This document shows, in pieces, positions 11,531 through 23,274 of a stretch of DNA of 64,000 bases. The notes below the pieces were generated by a model. That model was not told the DNA's origin, made no database searches, and saw nothing but the letters and a program-made list of their open reading frames with translations. The DNA is from Morchella semilibera (lineage: Eukaryota > Ascomycota > Pezizomycetes > Pezizales > Morchellaceae). The translations under genes were made by a program, and so were the position numbers. Within the stretch, counting starts at the first letter, position 1; each line of letters opens with the position of its first letter. Where the stretch lies: assembly GCA_009192285.1 (NCBI GenBank), contig WBVU01000005.1, positions 248,001 through 312,000 of the forward strand, written 5' to 3'.

Positions 11531-11998
11531 GGCATATATTGATCGCAATATGTGAACTGTACCCCTATGTCTGCTACCTATACTGAGTCTATTTTTATAT
11601 GCAGAGTGAGAACTGGACATGATTTTAAGGCTGGGTATATGCCTTATGTTATTTCTTAATAACCCTAACCCTGCCAGAGTATCTGACTCCTTCTCAACTA
11701 GACGTGAGTTTGTAACCGTGTTTCTTACTCCCAGTATCCTCCCCTTGTATATTTGACGGGACCCTAGCCGGAGCGGCGGCCATGGTTGCAGCAGGCCATA
11801 ACGTGTTTCACCGGGAAAGAGATCGTCACCGGGAAAGCAACCGGGTCCCGTTGGTGGAAGGTGATAGGACTAAAGTTCAATCTAATACGACGCCAAATAT
11901 GTTGGAGATACTCTTTGGGTGATATTTACTTAGGGTAGTGTGTGTGGTGGGGGTACTTTCAAAAGACCCAAAAGGAGGAGAAGAAATTATGTACACCC
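11531..11998. other. Intergenic, nothing recognised
   Basis: Contains a telomere box at 11660-11672; otherwise no signal. Confidence 0.45.
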
Positions 11999-12555
11999 GT
12001 GTCCAACAAGTCCTGCGACAGTAAGACAACGTGATAGCAGCACATGTAATTCAGCACTACTCAACAATATTTGATTCAATAAGTTTGAAGCTAAAACAAT
12101 AGAAAACGGTGGAGGGGATTTTTCATATTCCTAAATATTGAGAAAATCTCGGAATTATTGATTGAATAATTCACCTTCAAATTAGAAACCCTAAAATGTC
12201 AATTTGACACAGGACATGTAATTTACAATTTCACAGCCACACAAAGCGATTTTTTTGAACTTTTAATTTCTATAGAAAGATTATAAACTAGTATATGTTG
12301 GATAGAAATATTTTGTTTATCCAATATGTCAATATATAGATATTCATTGATTTGCATCAAATTTACAGGATTTCTTTAATACTATACCATAAAAGAAATA
12401 TTATGCCCCAAATTCCATAGATGCATATTTTCAATCTCTACTGGGCCAGAGTCAATAATTATCTTGTTTTAATCAAATTGATTTCATGGTTGTTGGTTGG
12501 GGGGTGTTTTATAATATTGCTGTAGTGCCATGATGTCGCAGGACTTGTTGGACAC
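11999..12555. mobile_element. 557-base TIR element, AT-rich, non-coding
   Basis: Perfect 22-base terminal inverted repeats starting GTGTCCAACAAGTCCTGCGA (11999-12020) and complementary at 12534-12555. The interior is strongly AT-rich with no open frame. Probably a non-autonomous DNA transposon; superfamily unknown. No clear target duplication. Confidence 0.85.
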
Positions 12556-12780
12556 AGCTGTATGTATTATGACAACCATCCTTCGCCACTCAGCCTTAGC
12601 AAATATGTATCATCTAAAATAGTCAAAAGACATATAAAGGGTGTTTCTGGGCACTTGATCCGCTCCGGTCTCAAAATCTGAAAACTCCTGTCGTCATGGC
12701 TGATTGATCGCTTACCACGTGATGATTGCTCCCCCGGTGGAACACGTTAGTTCTGAAGGCTTTCCCCTACCCATGTCCTG

Positions 12781-12794
12781 AACCCTAACCCTTA
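12781..12794. promoter_or_regulatory. Telomere box upstream of duplicated gene B
   Basis: AACCCTAACCCTTA about 100 bases upstream of the start codon of gene B, at the position matching the box of copy A. Confidence 0.4.
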
Positions 12795-12894
12795 CACCGT
12801 TATCACTTAGGCCCCCCACCATTAACAGCCAAGGCCCAAGGCCCCCGCACTTATCACCACTCTCCATCCTTATTAATGCTTCAATCGGTTCACT

Positions 12895-13572
12895 ATGATA
12901 CACTGCATTTTGATGCTTATAGCCGCTGTGGCCGGCCTAGCGATACAGATGCTGCTGATTATGGCCAGCTTTTTCGCCGTCGTCTCTGCCGTCGTCTCTG
13001 CCGTCGTCTCTGCCGGGCTAATCTTTGGCGCCAGACATGTTCTACGCATGGAACCAAACATGAATGCGCCCTGGTTGCAGCACGGGGGGGGTGCGGCCGG
13101 GGAGGAGGAGGAGGAGGGGGCAGCAGACGCCCCGAACGAACAGGGCTGATATCAACAATGGGTGCTGGTACGCCCCAAAGAACGGGGCGGGCTGCCAGCC
13201 CTGTCGTGGCGGCCGCGCACGCAAGCAACGCAACTGCTCTGGTATTGGCCGGGTTGGGTGACTGCGGCGCTCAAATGGAGGATGCCAGCTCGTCAGTGCG
13301 GAGTGACTGCGTTGTGTGCTGTGTGCGCGCAGCGGATACATTGGTGATGCCGTGTAGACATCTCGCATCATGTGCAGTGAGTTTAGAAATCCCCGAAGTC
13401 TCCGTGGGCGATCGTTAAGTTTTTTTTGATTTAGGCTTGTAGCGCCAAGACGGGAATCGGAAGTTCTGGGACTGAGGGAAAGTGCCTGCATTGTGGAAAA
13501 GGTGGGATCTCAAGAGCCACTTTGAGTATTGATTTTATGCAGGATTTGCTAACCACGAGGCGAAATAGATAG
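12895..13572 (+). pseudogene. Membrane-anchored RING-finger protein (paralogue B), probable one-base frameshift
   Basis: Likely E3 ubiquitin ligase type. ATG at 12895 gives a hydrophobic N-terminus like paralogue A. The C-terminal frame reads CVVC (about 13313), TLVMPCRHLASC, then a 58-base intron 13377-13434 (GTGAGT...TTTAG, phase 0), then ACSAKTG and KCLHC, stop at 13570-13572. Spliced, the spacing is C-x2-C-x11-C-x-H-x3-C-x2-C-x14-C-x2-C, close to the IAP/MULAN class of RING. The hydrophobic N-terminal frame and the RING frame differ by one base: copy A has one more G in the G run near 13118, so B is either recently broken or carries a homopolymer error. RING call firm; gene integrity uncertain. 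Confidence 0.65.
13377..13434 (+). other. Intron splitting the RING finger
   Basis: GTGAGT donor and a T-rich TTTAG acceptor. Removing it restores the fourth and fifth zinc-ligand spacing, which is the main support. Confidence 0.7.
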
Positions 13573-14060
13573 GGGTCTTCCGGAGCTGATCCCAGCGGAG
13601 CTACAGGCTGCGTTCTATATATCGACATGCTTGACAGAGGTCTAATACAATGCCCGGACCAACTATCACTTAGAATAACCGTGGGGGGAATGCCGGAAGG
13701 GTATCATGACGATTATGAAATACTGAAGAAGAATTACGGCGGGAGGGACATATTCGGCACAAGAGGAAAGGTGGGAGAAAGGGATAGAACACAATTTGTT
13801 TTTAGGTAGTTACTCTTCTTTCATTTGTTGGGATGCCGGAGGATGTATGGTAGTTTTGGGGTTTCTTGGCCATGGTTCTTCCGACAAAATTCAAAGGAGA
13901 AAGCCAACGTAAAAACCTTTGATGAGTGATAATCATAAAGCTGCAAGATTAGTATTATCTAGAATATCAACATCAGGGCTGGCGTGATATCATGTCACAG
14001 ATGAATAATATTTTGAAACCAGCAGCTCACCGCAGGCAACAAGGGTATTGAGAAGACTGG

Positions 14061-14746
14061 ACGGGTCATATATAAAAAAAGACTCCTCTGAGGTTTACAC
14101 ACCCACCCATATGCCTTCACGCGCCATATGACAGGGTAAATATTGGTGAAATACACCGTGCAGCACGGGTGCAGGGGTCGGACATGTTGCCTGGGGTGAG
14201 GTTGTGTAAGGGTTAGGGTTGTACGGATTTGCACAAACACATGTTAAGATTTTTTTTTATTATTACTTCGATAATTGTATCAACACATGGTAAGAGGTTG
14301 TAATAATAGATATATATATTATCAGTAATAGGGGTAATCAAGGTTTTCTGAGGTCAGCAGTTGAGGTTGAGGTTGAGGTTTGTTTTGGAAAACTGGGGTC
14401 TCTTTTTGGTAAATCCGGGTTGAAGGAAATTTAGTTATTACGCTCAACCCTAACAAACCGCCGCCAGTGCGACATATATATGGGGGCCGTTTAACCCAAG
14501 CGGTGAAGACGACAATTAGTTGGAGCGATTCAATGTAGATATAAATACCAGATATCACTGATCATATACATGTTGAGCTGCATGCACCGCCGGCCAACTC
14601 AGAACACAAATCCACTCTATCAACTCTGCTTCAACTATCACCCCCACCCCCACCCCCCAAAGAAAAAAAAGGAAAGGAAATAAAAAAAACTGGTATCCGT
14701 CCATGCACCTCCCCCGCATGAGCCTACCGAACATGGCACATCCAGA
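14061..14746. other. Intergenic between RING copy B and the membrane protein gene
   Basis: Holds a telomere box at 14207-14220 and a short AT-rich tract. No gene seen. Confidence 0.45.
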
Positions 14747-15690
14747 TCATTTCCCGATCTCCTCAACCTCATAAACAGGCGATACGTGCTCCCGGTGCGG
14801 CAGCTCATACGGCGCCCGCGGCCCCGACGCGTTCCTAGTCGTGGAGCCTGAATGTGAGCCTGAAGTGTAGTGCTGCTGTCCTGTCAGTCCCTGCGCCGGC
14901 ACCTCCGCCACCGCCGGCGACGGCGGCACTACACGTGGGGTATTCCCCCTCCTATGCCTGCTGCACACCCAAAACACCAACACGCCCACCAGCGACACCG
15001 CTAGAAAGGCACCTATCGCAAGACCCGCAATCATCCCCACGTCCGGCGACTGTGTTGCCCCAACGCTGATGGCTGATCCGGCGGTAGAGGTCGGGGTGGT
15101 GGTTGCGGCACGGTTGCCAGTGGTGGTGGCTACGGTGGCCCCGGTTGTGGCAGTGGCGTAGTAAGAGTCGCGATGGTCCTTCACGAGGACTGACGTGACG
15201 GAGTGGGTTGAGCGGTCACATTCGTAGAAGGTGTAGGTTGCGGCCTGTTGGCCGTACGCGTGGTATTCTCTGCAGTATGGGGATGCCGAATGCCCGCTGG
15301 TAGGGGAGGCAGGTCAGCTCAGGCCATGGGGTGGGGGTTTTGCTTACTTACCATTGGGTGCACAAGGGGTTGTCGCTGCAGACAAAGTCTGTGGAGTAAT
15401 CCTCGCAGGTCCGTGAGGCGACGGGTGCCGGGCTGGTGGTCCTGATGCGCGAAGGCGGTGTTTAGCTGTAATCGCATATATCTATAACTTGTCCTCTACC
15501 TACCGATAGCACCCTATATAGTCCCCAACTGTATAACACGCTTCTGATACCCCTTGGCACACGACTACTCAATCACACCCAGTTAATAGCAGCCCGTTGG
15601 CGCAGTTGGGCGGTACCGGTCCCGTCATCCATACGTACAAGTATACTCCAAAAGCATTGACCAGCCACTCAGACAGCACCTAGCTTCCTC
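14747..15690 (-). CDS. Predicted single-pass membrane protein, Cys-containing ectodomain
   Basis: Minus-strand gene of unknown function with surface-sensor architecture. Exons I infer, 5' to 3': one ending at 15579 (start uncertain, up to about 15690), 15352-15441 and 14747-15296, with introns of 137 bases (15442-15578, branch GCTAAAC) and 55 bases (15297-15351, GTAAGT...CTACCAG). The spliced ectodomain has several cysteines (RTCEDYSTDFVCSDNPLCTQ, then CREYHAYGQQ and YECDRST), then a Ser/Thr-rich stalk (ATTTPTSTAGS), one transmembrane helix (GMIAGLAIGAFLAVSLVGVL) and a basic then Ser/Pro-rich cytoplasmic tail. A further Cys-rich exon may begin at ATG 15747-15745 (CEREGYIPCGKWGC). No signal peptide found, so the N-terminus is incomplete. 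Confidence 0.6.
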
Positions 15691-15749
15691 CAAACAACCC
15701 CACTTCCCGCAGGGTATGTAGCCCTCTCTTTCACACCTGGTGGCCATGA

Positions 15750-16425
15750 TATGTGGGTTCGACGAGTGTCGTTACGTGTGGTGGACTTCTGAAGGAGAGA
15801 GCGCGAGCTGAATATATATATACGGAGTCTTGTGTACGTGTGTGTAGTGATACGAGAGGAAAAGCATTCCCTCCCTCCCCCCCCTCCCCCACTCTTACCC
15901 CTGAACTCGAAAGGTTGCGATATTATCTAAAAGCTTGCCGGACCGAATTGCAACGAGGCGCTCAAACCCTTTCTGGTAATCGTGATATGAACGGCTCAGT
16001 AAGTTGAGAACTGTCACCACATGGACGTTCTGGGAGTTAGCTGATTCATCGCGTTACTGTAAAGGGTTTACTTAGTGTCACAGATTCAAATTCGGCCTGG
16101 CAAGCTATCAGATAAAAAGCATGTTGGAAGCGGTGCGGCTGACCTATGTATTGGCATTACCAATATCCCTTTATCTATTAGCTATCAAAATGCTAAACCC
16201 CCAAAAAGAAGCAAGTTTTGGATGGCTTTACCAACAGATCTCGCCCTCGGCCTCTCTCTTTTCAAATAAGAAAATTTTTATTCCTGTATTATCCCATAAA
16301 CCATCGAGACAACGCGACACCCCTTCACAAAATTCCAACAAGTGATTATAATTTGGTGGTAAAATATCAACTAAGCGGCATTTTTAATTTTGGCAGGGTG
16401 AGTGATAACACTTCAGTATTGGACG
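15750..16425. other. Intergenic, nothing recognised
   Basis: Upstream of the membrane protein gene. A C-rich stretch lies near 15870-15890; no gene seen. Confidence 0.4.
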
Positions 16426-16553
16426 CGGTGTCGGAAAGTGATACATTTGATGAAGAGTGTCTGCACACTCATGCCTCCTCGAAATAGCCTTGTGTGGAAA
16501 TTAACCCCCGTTTGGCTATGAAACCACCAAATGTGCGTTCCTCTCCGACGCTC
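16426..16553. mobile_element. Short TIR element, GTGTCGGAAAGTG family
   Basis: The left end GTGTCGGAAAGTGATACATT and the right end around 16529-16551 are imperfect inverted repeats. A second, left-truncated copy lies at 33063-33180 and shares TGATGAAGAGT and GGCTATGAAACCACC. Confidence 0.7.
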
Positions 16554-17656
16554 TAGATACATAAATTGCCCGACGACCAGCAAATGAGTCTTTTTGCCGA
16601 ACCCTAACCCTGGTTGAAATTTTGTAATATCAAACTTTATGGTGGAAACAAGTCGGGAGATGTCGGGACAGGTATCTACGACCAATCTTCACCTAGCCTT
16701 GTTGCCCCGGTCAGGCCTTGTCTTGCCTTCCCAAAGATAACTTGTCTTGTGCCCACCACTCTCTACCGCTGCCAAATATGGGATCTTTCAATATCTAGTC
16801 TGCACAACTTCTATGCGTAAAGTGTCCAGGCCGCTGGCATTACTCCAGCAATAGTTTGACTTACCAGGCTGGGGGCACAGTACAGTAGCATTAGCAGTAG
16901 CAGTACCAATGGCGACACTAATCAGAGTCAGTTGTTCGGAATGCGTTAGTGGGGGTTAATTTGGCTGCAGAGATATCCGACTAAATTACCGCGCGCGTAG
17001 TACTTGCGGCGAGAATAAGCTTCCGCAGCTTTAGGCGAGCCCACGCCCCATGTGGCGAGGAGTCTAGTGGTGACGGGGTAATGTGATGGGGGAAGCCTAC
17101 AGGAGGGACGGAACAGACAGCATAATTGACAGTGGAAGAGGCCAGAAAGCTTAAAAGAGCGCCGCCCCAAGCTAGCCCGCAGGACATCGTGGGGTACGAT
17201 TGAAATAAAGGTATACTTATACCGGTGCGCGACCCCATCTCGGGGGCCACGGGCACAGGCTCCGGGAGCTTGTGCAGCTCGAAATATGTAGGAATTCAGT
17301 ACCGACACCACGTGGGCTGGGGCGGGAGGTGAGTGTTGAATAGCGAATATTTATGCCAGTCCTAGCTGCATACTGAGCAAACGTGCGACAACAATAAATA
17401 TGGGCCGTGTCCACCACCCAGACACCCGTTGGTGCAGGATCAGGTATATCACGGAAGACGGGGGTGTAGACCGTGTGTGTGTGTGTTGAAGCTACTGCAC
17501 CTTCAGCACGGTCATGGTTCATCACTCGATACCGGGTCTTCGCCGTTTCTGTCTAACGTATTTTTTTTATATTTATACCCTTTTTATCATTTCCGCCTAA
17601 CCTATTAATTATTTCATTTACTGACCTGTTTATCTTGTTCAATTTGATTCATACTT
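16554..17656. other. Intergenic, nothing coding recognised
   Basis: Telomere box at 16600-16611. Short open frames on the minus strand at 16946-17525 show no family resemblance. Confidence 0.4.
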
Positions 17657-17839
17657 ACTTTAACGCCCGACCGGATACTCCTATGGACCTGATTTCAGCC
17701 TTAAAAAGGGCCTAGTGAAAAGTTAGTCTAATAAAGACCTTACTCAAGCCTTTTTAAGAATGATTTGAGGAATATATAAGGTCTTTATTAGACTAACCTT
17801 AACTAAGGCTGACAGGAATATCCGTTCCGGCGTTAAAGT
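17657..17839. mobile_element. MITE, about 183 bases, long inverted arms
   Basis: Arms start ACTTTAACGCC on both sides, and the inner block GTTAGTCTAATAAAGACCTT is perfectly inverted (17723 region against 17779-17802). Folds into a long hairpin; non-coding. Confidence 0.85.
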
Positions 17840-18968
17840 AATTGTGTGCGGCCGAGTACCCCCACCAAGAACGCCCCCTCGACTCCCCACCGCCGGCCCA
17901 GAGGAAGGAAATGAAAGAAAAGTGACTGACTTAGAGATAGTAGTGTACAGCCACTCTGCAAAAGTCCTCGTGACCTCGTTGATTTAGCTTTAGTGTTAGT
18001 GCGCAGTGTGGCGCACCCGTAATGTTGATGTTATTATTAATACTGAGATTCAAAGCAACAAAAAATATAGTTCATGACTATATAAAGGAAGGTAAGCCAT
18101 TCGTCTTATTTTTAATTGATTCCGGGCATCATTGGTAACTGCCTGGGGAAGCCTTCTCTTGGCTTTTGATGGTCCGCCACTGTGACATGACCGAAGCCAG
18201 AATCGCGAACACTTTTGCAGAGTGACTGTACATCCTTGGTCCTTCAGCCCCTGAACCGGAACACTTGGAAACTTACATATCCATGGCCATACCTCTCCCT
18301 CGCTCTGTATAAGTTGGTGATTTGCGTTTTTGGCGGCCCGCCACTGATTAGCCCCCCCTCCCAAACCTGTACTGGTCGGTGGTTTCGTACTTCCGTAGGA
18401 TATGTTTTTTTCCCACCAAACCTTGCTGCCGTGTTACCTTTTCTTTGTGTGTGGGCCATGTATGCCTGGCAAGCCTAGTATCTGGAAAGCACTCCAGGCT
18501 AGTAGAAAGGTCTCCGGAATCAAGCTATGGTTTCCGGAAAACACTAGATCGAAGTACCACTACTATTTGCCCCCCCCCCGAACGCGAGTAAAAGTCACGG
18601 CTGATAAAATAAGAAGTAGTAGCCTCTGGAATGAGGCGGGGGGTGGGGTATATCAGCCCCGGAAACATGCGCCCTGACACAACTTGGGCATTGTGAAATG
18701 TTGCACTAGCTAGGACTAGGGGGGGATCTGGTCGAGCCTTAGTGGGTATTTTGGCAGGAGGTTTTAATTTTGTTGCTATGTCTGTATATACTTCATAGCT
18801 GGCTCAGTTTGCGAGGTATACACCGTGCCACCGTGGACCCGACCATGGCGGGAGTGTATGGCCAGATGATATCCGGGATCCCCCCTACGCGTGCGTACCT
18901 ACTTCTCACGATTCCCGAGAGGGGCCTCCAGTGCTGCTGTACATAAGTACCTTCCATTGCTATAGCCG
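17840..18968. other. Intergenic, nothing recognised
   Basis: Several short open frames without family resemblance. No repeats noticed. Confidence 0.4.
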
Positions 18969-19074
18969 GTGAAGCTTCCGATCGGTTGCGATCGGCCTTT
19001 ATCGTGGCATAACACCCAGGGCTCCTACCAGCGGAGGAGCCCGGGACAAAGCAGCGAGGTGATGTATTACTTAG

Positions 19075-19260
19075 CTGGCTGGTTGGTCAAAATTCGTGGG
19101 GCTGCAGTACCAGGTACGTTCTTGCATATTGACGTCCAAATCCCTCTGGTTGGCTCTACCCCCGCTGCAGCGGAACGAATTTTCGCAATTAGTGCGGCAG
19201 TGTTCGCGCACCCCGCAACTAGCAATGGCCAGCCCGCGACCGCAAGTTGGTCCAGTGATG
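19075..19260 (+). pseudogene. Possible hAT transposase relic (dimerisation domain)
   Basis: Inside a 122-codon open frame (18969-19337), the segment DVQIPLVGSTPAAAERIFA resembles the hAT C-terminal dimerisation motif (IP..S..AERxFS). Nothing else of the enzyme is visible, so this is a fragment at best. Confidence 0.35.
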
Positions 19261-19336
19261 GGGAACAGCTACAGTATAGGGAACAGCGGTATAGGAACAG
19301 CGGATTAACCCACTCAGATTTGATGTGTCGTGCTTA

Positions 19337-19514
19337 GGAAGTGGCGCTAACCGCCTCTGTGTCTGAATGTTAGGCTCTTGGCACTAATCCCTGCCAGATC
19401 AATCAAATCACGTAGATTCTGTCTCACACATGTCTCACTATTATCCTTTCTATCACTAGCACGCCTAGTAGGAAGTGGCGCTAACCACCTCTGTGTCCAA
19501 ATATTAAGCTCTTG
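19337..19514. repeat. Direct repeat pair, 46 bases, 132 apart
   Basis: GGAAGTGGCGCTAACC...GCTCTTGGC occurs at about 19337-19382 and 19469-19514. All five differences I count are transitions. Confidence 0.8.
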
Positions 19515-21110
19515 GCGGTGCTTAGTCAACTACCCTCTCATTAAGCCCGCCACATCGAGATGCACTTTCATATTTTCTGAGACATAGGGTACTGTACTAT
19601 ATAGGTTGCAGGGTTCTCCTACCTCGCTTAGTTATGCGGGCCTGGGGATGTCACCTCTTGGCGTTTATGGCGAGGAATGATGATACCCGGTCAGGTCTGC
19701 AGCGGGAGGATCTATGGAAAAGCGGGGGGGCGGAGTTGTATGCTGAGATACCATATAACTATTGTTTCCATAGATCATTCCTATCGCTTTACTAGTACGT
19801 GCGGGATTGGCTATCTCCGGCCAGGGACTACCTGGTTGATCAAAGATCATGTCTGCTAATCATAACCTTGACCCCATGCATAGCCCATCTTCCGGGTTAT
19901 GGCGGTAGTGGGGGAAGTGGTGATTCTGCTACTGCCAACTAGGTTCTTACTGATGGTGTTTCTTTTATTTACTGCCCACAGATACTTGTTCGAGCACAGG
20001 TTTATCCTTCACGCTACATAAGCTAGCGTCAATGCTAACCCCCTATAATCGAGCGTCGGAACTTGCACCACCAGCTACTCATAAGGGAGATACATGAAAA
20101 CCTGCCTGTGGGCATTTTACCGACACCTTTCCATACACGTGCACATAGCCCGGGAGCTACCTAACCCTAACCCTGAGTAGTATACAGTCGCCTTGGAACA
20201 ACGAACGATGACACAGTAACATCTAGCGAGGAAAGCGAAACAGGGACATTCTGACTTAGCAACCGGCATGACCGGCTGTGTGCGCCGCTGCTCCCGGAGT
20301 ACGTATTCGTATCGTCTTCTCCGCAATAATTGATATAAAACTGTTCTCTAGACTCCAGGGCTTGCGCTCGTTGCCGGGGGCATGCTGCGCAGGCTATGGG
20401 CATTTGTACATGTGACCGATCGACCGGTTCCCCTTTCTTTGGGGGGGGGGGGGTGGAATGGAAACTATGATTAACATAGATATTCTCGGGATACCTGCAT
20501 AGCCAGGTGCACGGTTTGAGCAAACATGCATTTCAACTACTCTCGGGAATACAAATACCAGTAACCTGTCACTGTCAACCCCCGAAACAAGAAATTGCAG
20601 GCTGTCATAATCGTGTTGAATCTACACTGAACGTGGCTTTTCTTTCTTGGGGGAAAGGGGGGAAAATCATGTAGCCTTTATTTCGATGTACATGGTTTTG
20701 TTTGCAGTCTTAGCTTATGGAATAAAAACATAATATTTATGCATAAAATGGAAGTAGAAGTAGAAGTAGACTCTATCACCGGAATAAATGAACCATGGAA
20801 AGGAATCAATTTTTTGTATAGGGAGTCTCGGGAAATGGATCATGAAGGTCGTCGTTAGATATCCACCATGAGGAAGTCATTTCTATTTGGATATTCATTA
20901 TGGGAAAGTCGTCGGGAAATGAATTGGAAAATGAATCAAGAGGTGGGTTTTTCGAGAAGATGATATGATTGGCTGGAGCAGGAGTTGAGCTCTCCGGTGG
21001 TTGTCTCGCCAGGCGTTGGTTGTGCTTCAGTTTTCTGATAGATTTGATGAGTCCTAGTTATTTGCAAGCTAAATATTCAGCCAGATTCCGAGTCGAAGTC
21101 TACTCGTACA
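19515..21110. other. Intergenic with a dispersed repeat and a telomere box
   Basis: 19805-19920 resembles 45846-45960 (GGCTATCTCC, CTGCTAAT, GTTATGGCGGTA). Telomere box at 20161-20174, poly-G run near 20438-20451, short GAAGTA repeat near 20750. No gene. Confidence 0.45.
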
Positions 21111-22407
21111 AACCATGGAACCTCACTCGCGCGTATCATGGAGCCTTACCCGCGCCTATCATGAAATCTCACTCGGTCGGCCTACTATCCACGTACTAGT
21201 ATTAATATCCGCGGCCTACCCGAGCCCGGGGAGCGCGAGACCTTGTAAACAATCGCCACCTCCGCCAGGCCACCTGCCGCGACCCTCTACGCTCCACCGC
21301 ACCCTCTTCCAATTGTAAACGAACATCATTACGCTTGGTAGTCGCACACCATACCCCTAGACACCACGCCACTGACCGCTCTCTACGCAATATCTCGTTG
21401 CGCGGTGTTAATTGCAATCATGGGATATCACTCGATCCATCTATATCACTACCGCACACCCTCCACCCCGCCCATTCTAATATCCATTTCACCCTACACT
21501 CTAGTAGACTCTACAACCTCAGCAGCGCAGCGCAACCTCTGGCGCCGTAACCTAGACTAAATCATATCTTATCCCTCGGTCCACGCCATACATGACATCG
21601 ACCAACATACCCAACCGTGAACCCCGACCTTGGCAACCTACTACTACCTCCAGATGCAGCCGAACCACCACGCAATACATCAAATCTCTCTCCAACATCA
21701 TATGTTATCACTCGTCCAACCGTGACCCTAGCCCTGCCACCACCATCATAGCTTATCACTCGCTCCCTCAGCCATCCCCACCGGAGAACCTATCATCTAC
21801 ATGCCAGCGGTCTTCCAAGTGCCCTCTAGCACCTCTCGGTCTTATCGCACCCTATATTCAACGTACTGATCTGAGCTCGGCGCCTACCTTCCAATAATCA
21901 CTGATTATCACTCGGTCCGACTCCACTCCAGCCATTAACCATACACCAATCACATGCATTGCACGCGAGGAGCTCTCATGAAGGACTCGGGTAGTCACTA
22001 CTTTCATGTAAAGAGTCAATCATCCCACATTCTCGAACGACACGTATCGTAATCATGGGATGTCACTCGCCGAGGCCCTAGCATACAAAATGTCGGCCAC
22101 CCGTATCATCCGCGACACTATTAACGGCCAATATCTCCTCTGGCTGCGCAACATGGTACTACGTCCCAATATCCTACGTAACCTCGACAACCTCCGCTAG
22201 TTGAAGCCCCTTCACCCGACAATTACATTCGACATCTCAGCAGAGAACCACCCAACTATTCGATACTGGGGTACGGAATTGCTACGATCGACACCCCCCA
22301 CTGTACCCTCCCTACCGTACGCCGTGATCCAGCAGGAACCCTCGACATCCTACGGTAGCGCGCGTCTGGCTGTGCAACTCCGCCGTAATCATAAGGTATC
22401 ACTCGAC
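21111..22407 (+). repeat. ATCACTCG motif cluster 1
   Basis: Starts with three tandem 23-base units (21111-21178), then a conserved core near ATCATGGGATATCACTCG at about 21417, 21696, 21743, 21893, 22051 and 22386. The strand carrying the motif is C-rich and G-poor throughout. No protein-coding signal. Confidence 0.7.
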
Positions 22408-22885
22408 CAACTCACGGCCCCCGCCATATGACCTCCCCTGGACGCCCTTCTCAGTGGTACGCTGGTATATACTGCTACCAACCTTACTACCTGCTATAGG
22501 TATCACCCCGATCCAGCGCTCGAGACCAAGCCCTGCACTATGTATGGCCTGGTAGAAACCCGAACCTCCGGGACTTAGGGTATCAGAAAGAGGTTGCGAT
22601 ACCCCATACTATACTATGAAAAATATCTCTCTTGGTGTGTTTATAGCTACCAAAGTCTGCCCGCTTCTAGCAGAATCCGAGAAAAGTAAATCCCCCTTCA
22701 TGACTCCGCCTTGCACATCCTCGTATACACATACCAAAGCCTTCCCCAACCAACCCGGCATTAACCGGCGGTGACCGTTCGCACCGCGTAAAAGAAAAAC
22801 CTACCACGCAAAAGGTTCATCCGCCCACCTTATCCAAACTCTCAACACCTTGCATAAACTGTCAGCAGTTCATGCGACATATATC
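22408..22885. other. Intergenic, nothing recognised
   Basis: No gene or repeat identified. Confidence 0.4.
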
Positions 22886-23274
22886 TATGGTGCGGCGCAT
22901 CTTAAAGGTGACAGCAAATACCGTTGCTAATAACTTTTTATCAAGACATGATATTCAAAATCTGTCTGACAGAAGTGGTAGGTCTAGTGATAGTGAATAC
23001 TTCTATCAGACAGTCTTTGATATTTTCCCTTGTTAAAAAGTTATTAGAGATTGAATTTGCCTGTTTTTGTATGTAAAAAGCGCCAAGACCTGGTGAAGTG
23101 GAACAGTATTATACCCATTTATACCCCTACATCACAGACCTGCAGCCAAGATTTAGTTCTCAGCCATCATATGGCTGGAATATAAGGCTTCAATTGGCTC
23201 AAGAGCCAATTGGAGTGCCAAGATTGTTCCAGCTGAAATGCCGGCATGTCACCTTTAAGACGCGCCGCACCATA
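22886..23274. mobile_element. Harbinger-derived MITE with inner hairpin
   Basis: Terminal inverted repeats of about 28 bases start TATGGTGCGGCGCATCTTAA (22886) and are complementary at 23247-23274. The last 110 bases match the presumed right end of the Harbinger relic at 10060-10163. A second long imperfect inverted repeat lies inside (22912-22975 against 23000-23062; core CTAATAACTTTTTA), so the element is a double foldback or a nested pair. Confidence 0.8.

Larger units (their letters stand above)
12772..14060 (+). repeat. Segmental duplication, copy B
   Basis: Partner of 10284-11530, in the same orientation, separated by about 1.2 kb that includes the TIR element at 11999-12555. Confidence 0.9.
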
